From Methanobacteriota archaeon (GTDB lineage: Archaea > Thermoplasmatota > Poseidoniia > Poseidoniales > SP79), in the NCBI GenBank assembly GCA_002715545.1, contig PAZI01000040.1:9081-45688 (forward strand): a stretch of DNA of 36,608 nucleotides, read 5' to 3'. The notes under the pieces were generated by a model. That model saw only the letters and a program-made list of their open reading frames with translations, was not told where the DNA came from and did no database searches. Made by a program: the position numbers and the translations under genes. Positions 1-8,484 of this stretch are shown piece by piece. Position 1 is the stretch's first letter; each line of letters starts with the position of its first letter.

Positions 1-635
1 GGCCAAACCAACGATCCGGGTCCGAGGATGGTTCCTGGATTGGTTACAGCGTTACAACCGATCTGAACATCGCGCCCGAGAATGGCGCCGAACTTGCGCA
101 GACCAGTCGACACATGTTCATCACCCTGACGAAGAACAACTTCTGCGCCATCATGCCTCAAATTCGACAGAACACTACCTGCACCCAGATTCACTCCTGA
201 CGCTAGTAATGAATCACCGACGTAATTGAAGTGAGGGGCCTTGGCCCCCGGCATCAGTAATGAATGTTTGATCTCGGTAGCATGACCTATCACCGATCCC
301 TCACATGCCCACGTATAGGGGCGAACAAAGGCTCCTTGACGCACTTCAACACCACGTCCAATGTAAGCAGGACCTTCAATGAGAACGAATGGACCAACGA
401 CTGCGCCCGGTTCAATCTTGATCGGGCCACCACCTTCATCCAACACACACGATGGATGAAGCTCACCAGCGACAGAGGAAGTTGAAGGCATTGAATTGAC
501 AAATTGTTGCTTTAATCCAGAGGAGTGACTTGGATCAAGAAGAGTCCATGGATGTTCAAGTCCAACGAACAATGGTGCATCAGATGTTGCTGAGAAGCCA
601 AGGTCCGCCAACGTTGGTACACCGTCCACACCCAT
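1..635 (-). CDS. Left-handed beta-helix (hexapeptide-repeat) transferase, GlmU C-terminal-like, 3' end cut by window
   Basis: Reading the minus strand from an ATG at 633-635 gives 211 uninterrupted codons that run off the window edge, so the C-terminus is missing. An in-frame TGA lies a few codons upstream and no earlier ATG exists. From about residue 72 the protein has hexapeptide periodicity, for example IKIEPGAVVGPFVLIEG, then YVGDSLLASGVNLGAGSVLS at about 138-157 and IGCNAVTNPGTILGPGS near the end. This resembles the acyltransferase half of GlmU-type bifunctional enzymes, including the GDSxLASGVNLGAG stretch. The first 70 residues do not look like a nucleotidyltransferase domain, so this is a stand-alone beta-helix. 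The likely role is acetyl transfer to a sugar nucleotide or sugar phosphate precursor of surface glycans. The substrate cannot be read from the sequence. It lies 44 bp downstream of the lipoprotein gene and is probably cotranscribed. Confidence 0.8.
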   Translation of the reverse strand, partial: MGVDGVPTLADLGFSATSDAPLFVGLEHPWTLLDPSHSSGLKQQFVNSMPSTSSVAGELHPSCVLDEGGGPIKIEPGAVVGPFVLIEGPAYIGRGVEVRQGAFVRPYTWACEGSVIGHATEIKHSLLMPGAKAPHFNYVGDSLLASGVNLGAGSVLSNLRHDGAEVVLRQGDEHVSTGLRKFGAILGRDVQIGCNAVTNPGTILGPGSLVW

Positions 636-679
636 GACCCTCGATATCGAGGATGGTCAGCAGGATGTAGCGCTGTCGG

Positions 680-2089
680 TCAGATGGGAAGGTCAAGTTC
701 CACGGCGAAAAGTGGGTCCTCATGGCTTGAGTCGTGATATGCGACAACGACACCTCCATCTGGCAGAACACCCAGGCTTGCGAAGTCAAAGCGGATGTCA
801 TTGCCCGCGCCAGAAGTAGAATCAAGATCACCTAATCCGATGTAAGTGATGGTGTCGGCTTCTAGACTCTCGGACATACCGCGTACGTGCCAGACGATGT
901 CGACATCAGGACCATCGATATCTTGGTAGCGGGCGTTGAGCACGAAGAGATCCTGGCCTGCGTTGGCTTGAAATTCCCATTCCTCAATCGACGAAGCTGA
1001 TTCGCTGAGACTATGATTCTGCACCTGCCATGTCAAACCTCCATCTAGGGAATAATGGTGGCTGAAAGTGGTACTTTGCAGAGTTACGCAATGCAGTGCA
1101 TTCATGCGATCCAATTGGCAGTACTCAGAAGGAAACAGGGTTGCAACCTGATTCCAGGACAACGTCGTATCAAGGAAAGCTGCACTACCGTCATCGAAAT
1201 AGCTCGGGAACATCAGACCGCCAGCAGGAACTGGAAAGGCACGCATCTCCTTGTGCGGCTTATTGACATCCCAATGAGGGCCAAGATCAGCCCCATACAT
1301 TCCAAGGTCAACCACTGCCTCATCGATGCCGTCGCCACGATCCGGGAACTGTATAGGGTAGTAGTTCAGACCGTCCACGCTGATCTGCCCGCCAGCATTC
1401 TGACTCTGATGCCAGAAGTTACTGACCACAAGGCTTGCCCATTCCCCACTACCCAGAGAACTGTCGATCGGCCCCACCACTTCTACCTGCCATGAACGAT
1501 CATAGAATGGTTCAGTGATACGGTTGTAACACCACCGCCAAGCTGCTTCCGAGTCATCGTAGAGAATCGCGTAGAATTTGTCCAGTTTCAAGTCACCACC
1601 AGGATAGGGAAACCAAGACATTGCAATGATGTCACCATTGGTTGCCTGCACGATACTACCCTCTCCAAGCCCCTCAGTCCCTGGGTTCGTTGGGACGAAC
1701 GTTCGACACTGAGGATCGGGGACCACACCTGGCTGCCATGTGTCCCACACGTGCCCTCGATCGTCAGACCAGACCGGATACTCCCCCCCTATGTTGAGAA
1801 TACTACCTTCCACCGAGGTTGCTAGGTAGTGCTCACAGCAGTTACCACCGAAGTTCCGGTCAAAGACAGCCCATGTGGTCTCTCCACTTGCATTCAGACC
1901 AAGATCAACAGTAGTGAAAATCCGCATATCATCGTGAGGATTTTGATCGATTCTCACATAATTCATCCAGATCGGGTCACGTGCCACTTCTGGAACGAAA
2001 GGCTGTCCTTGGCCCAAGCAACCACCGAGGGATGCGCCGAGCAACAGTAAAATCACAGCAAGCGCAGAGAAAGGCCCTCTCACTCGCAT
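680..2089 (-). CDS. Secreted lipoprotein with BNR/Asp-box (sialidase-fold) beta-propeller
   Basis: 469 residues from ATG. A short basic N-terminus and hydrophobic stretch end in the lipobox LGGC, placing the lipid-anchored cysteine at residue 24. Two Asp-box-like motifs are visible, SDDRGHVW at 108-115 and SLDGGLTW at 347-354. These mark turns between blades of sialidase-type propellers. Further W- and D-rich strands and a Cys-Cys pair near residue 84 are consistent with an extracytoplasmic beta-propeller. I see no clear arginine triad of true sialidases, so binding or another hydrolase activity is as likely as sialidase activity. The protein would sit on the outer face of the membrane. The gene heads a small minus-strand group with the beta-helix transferase and follows the gene at 2128-3345 by 38 bp. 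Confidence 0.7.
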   Translation of the reverse strand: MRVRGPFSALAVILLLLGASLGGCLGQGQPFVPEVARDPIWMNYVRIDQNPHDDMRIFTTVDLGLNASGETTWAVFDRNFGGNCCEHYLATSVEGSILNIGGEYPVWSDDRGHVWDTWQPGVVPDPQCRTFVPTNPGTEGLGEGSIVQATNGDIIAMSWFPYPGGDLKLDKFYAILYDDSEAAWRWCYNRITEPFYDRSWQVEVVGPIDSSLGSGEWASLVVSNFWHQSQNAGGQISVDGLNYYPIQFPDRGDGIDEAVVDLGMYGADLGPHWDVNKPHKEMRAFPVPAGGLMFPSYFDDGSAAFLDTTLSWNQVATLFPSEYCQLDRMNALHCVTLQSTTFSHHYSLDGGLTWQVQNHSLSESASSIEEWEFQANAGQDLFVLNARYQDIDGPDVDIVWHVRGMSESLEADTITYIGLGDLDSTSGAGNDIRFDFASLGVLPDGGVVVAYHDSSHEDPLFAVELDLPI

Positions 2090-2127
2090 CTTCTAATGTC
2101 TGGGGGTGGCCTCTCATGAGTGTTGGC

Positions 2128-3345
2128 TCATGACGTCATATCAATAGCCACTTCGAGGGGTAGTGGCGGTGTGAGGACACCAGTCCAAGTAGGATCTGGT
2201 GCTCGTAGACGGTAAATCGTGTTCGATACAACCCAGAGAACACCTCCTCCAAGAACCCCGAGGACACTCTGCCAGAATGAGAAAGGGACCCAAAAATAAG
2301 CAAGAATAGAGATGAAGGCTCCCCACCTCCCAACAAGAGCACCTGCTGCAAAGGTGCGACTATGGAACATCTTGCGCTGAATTGATGCGATGCCCCGTAA
2401 CCAGTGCGATGACCAGCCCCGACGACCTGGCATTCCATCAAGGGCAAGCCATCGATCAAGCAGAGCAAGTTCATACAACCAGATTGCGATTCCACCCTTA
2501 TGGGCATCAAAACAGGACTTTGAGCTCCAAGCCAAAGGAGCGGCGCTTCGCCATCCTTCAAGGAAACGAGATTTTGCCACCACTCTCTGCTCATTGCTCA
2601 AGTCAAAGAGTTCGAGTTGAGCCTCAAGGTCGAGCAGCATCGAGGCAAGTGAGGCAAATGCAGGACGGCGAACATCACCAAAGGCGCCGTAAGCTGGATG
2701 ATGAAGTGCTGGGCGTACCACACTTGGGCCATCAGAGGACCATGCCATAGAATCAAGGGTGATTGGGCCAAGGTCAATTGTCGTGTGAGTTTGTAGTGCA
2801 TGTGGCGCTCGCCACAACGTTTTGGATGCTGTCCATTCTTCAAGGGACTTGAGTCGGGCATTCCACAACCGCTCAATTGGGCGTTCGCGTTTGATCATGG
2901 AAATTGCTGCGTGAACTTGACCTAGTCTCTCACCGGCCCGCTCAATCGCATCGAATCGCTCATCCACATCTTTCAACCCCTCCAGGTGTGTTCGTAGTGA
3001 AGATGAATGGGAGCGCTCCCAACGCAAACCAATTGTACCTTCTGAACACGCTATACGTGCATCTGGGAGTTCGATATGTTCAGGCAGAGAAGCTAACAGA
3101 AGCGGGAAATCGTCCTTGACAGGATAAAGTGTCCAAGCCTCATTGCTATGCACGGAAACAGGACGCCATGTCTCAGCCTTCTCTACCTGTTGACGAAGGA
3201 CTTCTTCCCAACCATCCCATGCACCGTGCTTCTTGACATCGGCCTCCCCCTCCACATCGTCACTCAGTGTCACAACCATTCTTTTTCCACGATCCTCAAC
3301 CTGCTGTAGTGCAATCCCGTCTGTCAAGGGAAGCCACCCGTCCAT
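2128..3345 (-). CDS. Unrecognised protein with degenerate phosphotransferase-like core and C-terminal membrane hairpin
   Basis: 405 residues from ATG. I do not recognise the family with confidence. The central part has the rhythm of aminoglycoside-phosphotransferase/kinase-like folds: ERLGQVHAAI at 139-148 resembles the LGxLHA helix. LGPITLDSMAW at 192-202 sits where HGDLxxxNIL would be, and AFGDVRRPAFASLASML at 221-237 resembles the GDPxxDLAxLL segment. The catalytic Asp and Asn of the HGD...N loop are not evident, so it may be a pseudokinase or unrelated. Residues about 342-381 form two closely spaced hydrophobic helices, suggesting membrane attachment with both termini on the same side. 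It has no signal peptide, so the bulk is probably cytoplasmic. It lies 38 bp from each neighbour on the same strand. Confidence 0.55.
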   Translation of the reverse strand: MDGWLPLTDGIALQQVEDRGKRMVVTLSDDVEGEADVKKHGAWDGWEEVLRQQVEKAETWRPVSVHSNEAWTLYPVKDDFPLLLASLPEHIELPDARIACSEGTIGLRWERSHSSSLRTHLEGLKDVDERFDAIERAGERLGQVHAAISMIKRERPIERLWNARLKSLEEWTASKTLWRAPHALQTHTTIDLGPITLDSMAWSSDGPSVVRPALHHPAYGAFGDVRRPAFASLASMLLDLEAQLELFDLSNEQRVVAKSRFLEGWRSAAPLAWSSKSCFDAHKGGIAIWLYELALLDRWLALDGMPGRRGWSSHWLRGIASIQRKMFHSRTFAAGALVGRWGAFISILAYFWVPFSFWQSVLGVLGGGVLWVVSNTIYRLRAPDPTWTGVLTPPLPLEVAIDMTS

Positions 3346-3383
3346 GATGCGACCTCAGTGCAAGGAGGTTTGAACGTGCCTGA

Positions 3384-6300
3384 CTATGCCCATGGCATCC
3401 AATTGGCGCCAGGCCCTGGGCGATACCAATGACGGTTGCTGCCTGGAGGATATTCAACCCATTCGTGACCATCATCTCCAGTTTGACCTCTGACGTGAGG
3501 AGGTGGAGCTTCAAAACCAAAACCAGAGACATCTGGACCACCTGAATATTCGTTCATCCACTCTTCGCCTCCACTTCCACCAGATCCTTTGCGAGACAAC
3601 AGCACTCCAAGTAGGGCTAGGAATGCCATCACGCCTCCAGTGATGTAGAATATGGTGAAATTACTCGAAGAAGTGTCGCTACTCGCTGCCGCAAGAGTAC
3701 CAGTGGTGTTCGAAGCATCATTGTTAGAGGCATTGTCAAGAACATTCTCAGATTCCGAAGTGGTGTTCTCAGACACATTCCCGGCATCCGTGCTGACATT
3801 CACTTGATCAGCGGGAGTAGTATCCGTCTGTTGATCGGTTGTGTCATCACTTTCTCCAGGAGTCTGCCGACAATTCACATCTCCATATGGACAATCATCC
3901 ACGTAGTCATTCAAACCGTCATTGTCGTCGTCATCATCTTCTTCATCATCATGACACCCGTCACGGTCCCTATCGCTTGCGGGTGTCGAATACCATTCGA
4001 TTCTGCTGTATGGGCATAGGTCTGAATTCTTGGATGAAACTTCACAATCCTGATTCTGGTCGACATCTTGTCCATCGCAGATTCCATCTGCATCATCGTC
4101 AACATCTTCATCATCATCCCTACAGCCGTCACCATCACGATCTTTGACCCGACCAGAGACCCAGTCCTTACGTCCAGTTGGACAGAAATCATCGAAATCC
4201 ATGATGCGATCGTTGTCGTCATCATCGTCCTCGGTATCGTCGTGACATCCGTCGCTATCCCAGTCATTCGTGACCTTGGATTTGAACCCTGTAGCACCTA
4301 GTGGACACTGGTCCACAGCGTTGGGAACATTGTCATCATCATTGTCATCATCCTCCTCATTATTCCTGCACCCATCACCATCATGGTCAGTCTCCCACGT
4401 TGACTGCCATCCACGAAGGCCATTCATGCAATAGTCATCAGTGTTCAGAACGCCATCCCCATCATTGTCAGAATCTTCCCCATCACCTTCGTCATCACCA
4501 TCGAGGCAACCATCACCGTCATGGTCGTTCAAAGGTGTGGAGAGAACTCCGACTTGGCCCATTGGACATGAATCTCGAGCATCGATGTCCGGCCAATCAA
4601 TAACCCCATCATTATCACGATCGGGATCCTCCGCCGTGCGGTCCTCACAACCATCGGAATCGTGGTCAGTGATATCACCTCTCACTGGATCATTGTTCGC
4701 CCCCCATTCGATGTTGCCATACTTACAGGCATCAATGAGATCGAAGACGCCATCATTGTCTCCGTCTTTCTCCTCGAAACTAGCATCATGACAGCCATCT
4801 CGATCATGATCGTTCTCAGGAGTCGAATTCCAGTCCGTCTTCCACAGACTGTAACCTGATTGGACCATAGGATCTCGTGGGTCATCAGCTAGGGCATCTG
4901 GATCGCAGCTATCATCGCGATCGGATATGCCATCGTTGTCATCATCATTATCTTCATTGAGATCATAACATCCATCTCCATCGAAGTCTGTCGATGCCAC
5001 GGAAGGTCCCCAGCCTACATCACCTCTAGGACAATCATCAAGCTCGTCGAGCGTTCCATCGTTATCATCATCATCATCACAAGCATTACCGTTAGCATCT
5101 TGATCATGATTCTCCTGATCATAATTCGGTATCAGCCTACAATTATCAAGTCGGTCAGCGATGCCATCGCCATCCTCATCTGGATCAAACTTTGATATCC
5201 AGCCATCCCAATTTCCACGGTGTGTGGTTGTCTGTCCATAGAGATTCATCGAACCATCAACGACTCCTGTCCGATATACAGTCCCGTTGTCGTCGATATC
5301 AATCGAATAAGTGTGATATTGCCGATTTCCATCATCACGCGTATCAGAGTCATAATCATACAACCTCATACCATCATATGAAACGGTCTCTGCGCGGTGA
5401 CTACCGTAGACGACGTGGACATTGCCATCGGGATCGACGGCCATCCCTGCATCTCGCTGATCTGGGTCATGGCAACAATCTGACAACCGCTTATACCATT
5501 CCTCAGTTCCAGAAGCATTCCATTTTGCTACAAATGTACCAGAGCCAGAGGGTACTGTAGATTGACCGAACGTGTATGAGTTACCTCCAGACTTATATCC
5601 GCGGACAATAGGATTCTGGTACTGGTCGAGGACAACCTCTCGAATGTAGTCTTGATCGTTTTGCCCAATGGATTTACCCCACTGCACCGTTTTCTGTGAA
5701 TTCACCTTGACGATGAACATGTTCCAATCCCAACCGTAACCATTGTTCCTACAGGTTCTGTGTCCATTGAACTCAAAGCATCCCTGCGTTCCTTCGCCGT
5801 AATGATACCCTACGAAATAGAAATTTGATTGATTATCGACAATGATGTCCCATATCTCATTGCGATGGTCATTACTGCAATAATTATCAGTGGTTCGCCG
5901 CCAGCCTTTATTGTCCTCGACCCATTGATAGGTACCTTGCTTGTTGAATTTCACAACAAAGCCTGTCCAGATCCAATTACCGCATTGTCCATTCATGTAA
6001 TTGTTATTTGATATCTGGAATGAATGGGTTGTATGATACCAATAACCTGCTACATACACGTCATCATTGGAGGGGTCGACCGCTACGCCTCTAGCGTAAC
6101 TATCACTGCAACAGGTTCCATCTGAACCCATTGAATGAGCCCACTCCCAAACCCCAGTGGGTCCAATCTTCGCTACAAAGCCGTCATAGTGACTATCACC
6201 ACTGTTATCTTGAATCGATAGTGATCCGAAATAAGCGGTGTATCGATACCACCCGCTAATTACCGCACTGCCATCAGACATGAGGTCAAGATCTGTGACA

Positions 6301-6722
6301 TAAGCCCGGCCACTCCCGCAACTATGGCTGTTGTGAACACGCTCTTCCCATTCCAGAGTTCCATCTGGCCCGTACTTTGCAATAAAGACCTCCTCGCACG
6401 AATTGTCACCCTGTAACGTAGCTGCACTATTCGAGGATTGGTCGCCGAGATAGAACTGACAATTGCTATCCGAACTCGTACAATAATCACCAGCAACATA
6501 GACGGACCCATCAGATGATGCCTTCACATGTCGGGCATAATCGTGCTCAGAACTGCCTAAGCCATTCAACCACTGATATGCTTGACCGGTAGGGGTTGTC
6601 TGCCTACCAGAAGTGGCCAACGGTTCTGCATCGACATCGGCAGCATTGGCTGGGATGACTGCTACTGTAGTCGACAATATCAGAAGAAAACAGAACAATC
6701 GTGCTACAGTTGAATCTTTCAT
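3384..6722 (-). CDS. Giant membrane-anchored surface protein: SBBP-like beta-propeller plus acidic TSP3-type repeats
   Basis: 1112 residues from the ATG at 6722, chosen because a signal peptide (MKDSTVARLFCFLLILSTT...) begins there and AGGGGGA lies 5 nt upstream. A longer in-frame version would start with an unrelated hydrophobic stretch. Residues about 50-510 hold repeats such as DYARHVKASSDGSVYVAGDY, of the bacterial SBBP/beta-propeller type, with many Cys and aromatic residues. Residues about 510-950 are calcium-binding TSP3-like repeats with eight DxDGC cores (for example DWDSDGCHDDTEDDDDDND) alternating with DxCPxG turns. A Ser/Thr/Asn-rich linker leads to one transmembrane helix at about 1023-1043. 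A 69-residue cytoplasmic tail follows, ending in HEWVEYPPGSNRHWYRPGPG and NWMPWA. It is likely an adhesion or scaffold protein; no enzymatic motif was seen. It is divergent from the gene at 6866. Confidence 0.8.
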   Translation of the reverse strand: MKDSTVARLFCFLLILSTTVAVIPANAADVDAEPLATSGRQTTPTGQAYQWLNGLGSSEHDYARHVKASSDGSVYVAGDYCTSSDSNCQFYLGDQSSNSAATLQGDNSCEEVFIAKYGPDGTLEWEERVHNSHSCGSGRAYVTDLDLMSDGSAVISGWYRYTAYFGSLSIQDNSGDSHYDGFVAKIGPTGVWEWAHSMGSDGTCCSDSYARGVAVDPSNDDVYVAGYWYHTTHSFQISNNNYMNGQCGNWIWTGFVVKFNKQGTYQWVEDNKGWRRTTDNYCSNDHRNEIWDIIVDNQSNFYFVGYHYGEGTQGCFEFNGHRTCRNNGYGWDWNMFIVKVNSQKTVQWGKSIGQNDQDYIREVVLDQYQNPIVRGYKSGGNSYTFGQSTVPSGSGTFVAKWNASGTEEWYKRLSDCCHDPDQRDAGMAVDPDGNVHVVYGSHRAETVSYDGMRLYDYDSDTRDDGNRQYHTYSIDIDDNGTVYRTGVVDGSMNLYGQTTTHRGNWDGWISKFDPDEDGDGIADRLDNCRLIPNYDQENHDQDANGNACDDDDDNDGTLDELDDCPRGDVGWGPSVASTDFDGDGCYDLNEDNDDDNDGISDRDDSCDPDALADDPRDPMVQSGYSLWKTDWNSTPENDHDRDGCHDASFEEKDGDNDGVFDLIDACKYGNIEWGANNDPVRGDITDHDSDGCEDRTAEDPDRDNDGVIDWPDIDARDSCPMGQVGVLSTPLNDHDGDGCLDGDDEGDGEDSDNDGDGVLNTDDYCMNGLRGWQSTWETDHDGDGCRNNEEDDDNDDDNVPNAVDQCPLGATGFKSKVTNDWDSDGCHDDTEDDDDDNDRIMDFDDFCPTGRKDWVSGRVKDRDGDGCRDDDEDVDDDADGICDGQDVDQNQDCEVSSKNSDLCPYSRIEWYSTPASDRDRDGCHDDEEDDDDDNDGLNDYVDDCPYGDVNCRQTPGESDDTTDQQTDTTPADQVNVSTDAGNVSENTTSESENVLDNASNNDASNTTGTLAAASSDTSSSNFTIFYITGGVMAFLALLGVLLSRKGSGGSGGEEWMNEYSGGPDVSGFGFEAPPPHVRGQTGDDGHEWVEYPPGSNRHWYRPGPGANWMPWA
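3870..5195 (-). repeat. Coding tandem repeats, classic Cys-containing TSP3-like type
   Basis: Eight units with a D-x-D-x-DGC-x-D core, each followed by an acidic run and a DxCPxG turn, lie between the propeller and the linker of the 3384-6722 protein. At DNA level this appears as ATC/ATCC-rich periodicity on the plus strand. The unit differs from the tryptophan type used by the three proteins at the other end of the window. Confidence 0.75.
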
Positions 6723-6865
6723 GCTGGTCCCCCTATGTTGGCGTCTGCGGATACGCTCCCCGATTAACGGTCGACATACACCCATATGAAAGACACCCCA
6801 AATGAAGAGAACGACGCACAGACGCATTGATATCTCCGAGTACAATGCACACTTCGAGGGGTCAG
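6723..6865. promoter_or_regulatory. Divergent intergenic region between surface-protein gene and zinc-ribbon/priL cluster
   Basis: This 143-bp gap separates two divergently read genes and must hold both promoters. An AGGGGGA sequence on the minus strand (6728-6734) is a good ribosome-binding site for the surface-protein ATG at 6722. GAGGGGT (6855-6861) on the plus strand lies 4 nt before the ATG at 6866 and decides that start over the in-frame TTG at 6827 and ATG at 6845. I could not identify a convincing TATA box in either direction. Confidence 0.5.
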
Positions 6866-7288
6866 ATGATTCCAGAGGCTGTCGTCAATCAACTCTTAGC
6901 CATAGAAGGATATGACCGTATTCTCGCTGCTGATCAGCAAGCAAAGAAACTCGGGATTGCACCTGAAGACCTTCTCACCCAACTCGCACAGATTGAAGCA
7001 GAAAGGACGAACAGAGGTGAACAGGGAGTATCGGAGAGTGAGTATGCCGCCGATATTTCCGGAGATACAAACGAGGCGGAACTTGTCGTTCATAGTGCCC
7101 GACGAATCGCCGACATGTCTCGTTTTCGTTTGCGATATGCCGCTGATGATGAATCTCGTGGAAATCAGAGCATGGTCAATGATGCCGTACTCTGCCCAAA
7201 TTGTTCGGCCCCACTAGGCATTCCAGATGTGCGACCTATCAAAGTCACATGCCCAGCCTGCAGCGTTGAGAGTCTGATCATGTCGTGA
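6866..7288 (+). CDS. Small C-terminal zinc-ribbon protein preceding priL
   Basis: 140 residues from the ATG at 6866, selected by the GAGGGGT just upstream. In-frame alternatives are a TTG at 6827 and an ATG at 6845. The N-terminal 45 residues look helical (AIEGYDRILAADQQAKKLG), followed by a polar region. The C-terminus carries a two-knuckle zinc ribbon: C110-P-N-C113 and C129-P-A-C132, separated by 15 residues. No named family is recognised. The gene ends 14 bp before the primase large subunit and is clearly in the same transcription unit. An accessory role in replication or transcription is therefore possible, but this is inference from position only. Confidence 0.7.
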   Translation: MIPEAVVNQLLAIEGYDRILAADQQAKKLGIAPEDLLTQLAQIEAERTNRGEQGVSESEYAADISGDTNEAELVVHSARRIADMSRFRLRYAADDESRGNQSMVNDAVLCPNCSAPLGIPDVRPIKVTCPACSVESLIMS

Positions 7289-7302
7289 AATGAGGTTCCT
7301 CT

Positions 7303-8484
7303 TTGCCAATGCAGCATCCTCCAATCCAAGATGCCGTGCTCTTGTCGAGGTTGCCCTTCCTACCTCAAGCCCGACCACTACTCGAGCAATTAGCCGAGCG
7401 CTCCGGCCTGGACACGATGGCACTCATCGACGGGAGTGGTGCGAATGAGATGGGGATTCGTTCACGACAGCGAGGTATGCAGCGGGTGCTTGAGGCAGTC
7501 TTACGGGTCGAAGCAGATGGTCTATCAGACTCTCTCGACCTCTACACCCCACTGGGTCAAACCATCGAAACGATGGGGTATGTGTATGCCCTCATGCTGG
7601 TTTGTGCTAGTGGTGAAGAAGCACTAGCTCGGCGGTGGGCGCACGGTGAAGCTTTGCGCGCGACAACCCTCCTCTCAGAGCAACCTGCACAATTGGAGAT
7701 TATCGCTCAGACCTATCTTGGGGACGTGAACAAGCATCACGATGGAACATGGGAGATCCCCCTCTCAACTTGGCTCGAGAGTGCCGTCGGCATCTCAGGA
7801 CAGCCATGGAGACTTGTCAATCAACACATCGTGGATGGAAAGGTGATGTTGGTCAGCGACGGCAATCGTTCGAGCGATGGCAGGCTCTCTCGGATCCTCC
7901 TTGAAGTCATTCGGTCATCCATTATCGACATCGTTCAGAAACGATTGGCCAATATGGATGATGTTACTCACAGCCATTTGGCGGAAGCTGCTACATCAGT
8001 GGAAAATGAACTTCGGCGAAATCATCAGAAATCCGTGGTCCTAACTGACACTCACCCAGATGATTGGCCTCCATGTCTTGCTTCGGCCATCCAGCAACTT
8101 TCAGATGGCGTGAACGTGAATCATGTCGGTCGCGTGTTCCTTGCAGCCATGGCTGCCACCATGGGTTGGACAATCGAGGCAACGCAAACACTGTTCGCAA
8201 ACGCTCCGGATTATGATGCTGACACAACGCGATATCAACTGAACAGTGTCTTCGATAGAGGGTATACGCCTCATGGTTGTGACAAACTCAAGCTCAATCA
8301 CAATTGTCCAGTCACTCCGGGTCAGAATAGCCTCTGCGACCGTGAATGGCTGACTCATCCTCTGAAATATCTCAAGGCGCGGCAACGATATAGAAACCGC
8401 GATGAAGCAACAACATATGACGCCGAACAGGGAAGGGGTGATGAAGGTCCGACACCTAGCACCCCTGAAGGAGCACCTACATGA
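7303..8484 (+). CDS. priL: DNA primase large subunit PriL (Fe-S)
   Basis: 393 residues. PriL is the regulatory subunit of the archaeal/eukaryotic heterodimeric primase and works with the catalytic PriS, which is not in this window. The C-terminal Fe-S domain is recognisable: WPPC258 followed by RVFLAAMAATMGWTIEAT, the TRYQLNSVF segment, then GC326, NHNC335 and SLC345 before THPLKYLKAR. These four cysteines match the conserved [4Fe-4S] ligands of the family. The N-terminal half is helical and less conserved. I chose the TTG at 7303 because GAGGT (7292-7296) is 6 nt upstream. An ATG at 7309 is the alternative. The stop overlaps the next gene's ATG by 4 bp (ATGA), showing translational coupling. 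The C-terminal 30 residues beyond the Fe-S domain are a polar tail of no evident function. Confidence 0.92.
   Translation: MPMQHPPIQDAVLLSRLPFLPQARPLLEQLAERSGLDTMALIDGSGANEMGIRSRQRGMQRVLEAVLRVEADGLSDSLDLYTPLGQTIETMGYVYALMLVCASGEEALARRWAHGEALRATTLLSEQPAQLEIIAQTYLGDVNKHHDGTWEIPLSTWLESAVGISGQPWRLVNQHIVDGKVMLVSDGNRSSDGRLSRILLEVIRSSIIDIVQKRLANMDDVTHSHLAEAATSVENELRRNHQKSVVLTDTHPDDWPPCLASAIQQLSDGVNVNHVGRVFLAAMAATMGWTIEATQTLFANAPDYDADTTRYQLNSVFDRGYTPHGCDKLKLNHNCPVTPGQNSLCDREWLTHPLKYLKARQRYRNRDEATTYDAEQGRGDEGPTPSTPEGAPT

Noticed and set aside
680..2089. Annotating the lipoprotein as an active sialidase
   Set aside because: Only Asp-box motifs are visible; the arginine triad and Tyr/Glu catalytic pair could not be identified.
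3800..4800. Long plus-strand reading frames rich in His, Ile and Ser opposite the surface-protein repeats
   Set aside because: They are the antisense of Asp-rich codons (GAT/GAC read as ATC/GTC), have low-complexity composition and lack ribosome-binding sites.
6723..6845. N-terminal extension of the propeller-TSP3 protein to 6845
   Set aside because: It would place an unrelated hydrophobic segment and a basic linker before a normal signal peptide, and the strong AGGGGGA site lies before the ATG at 6722.
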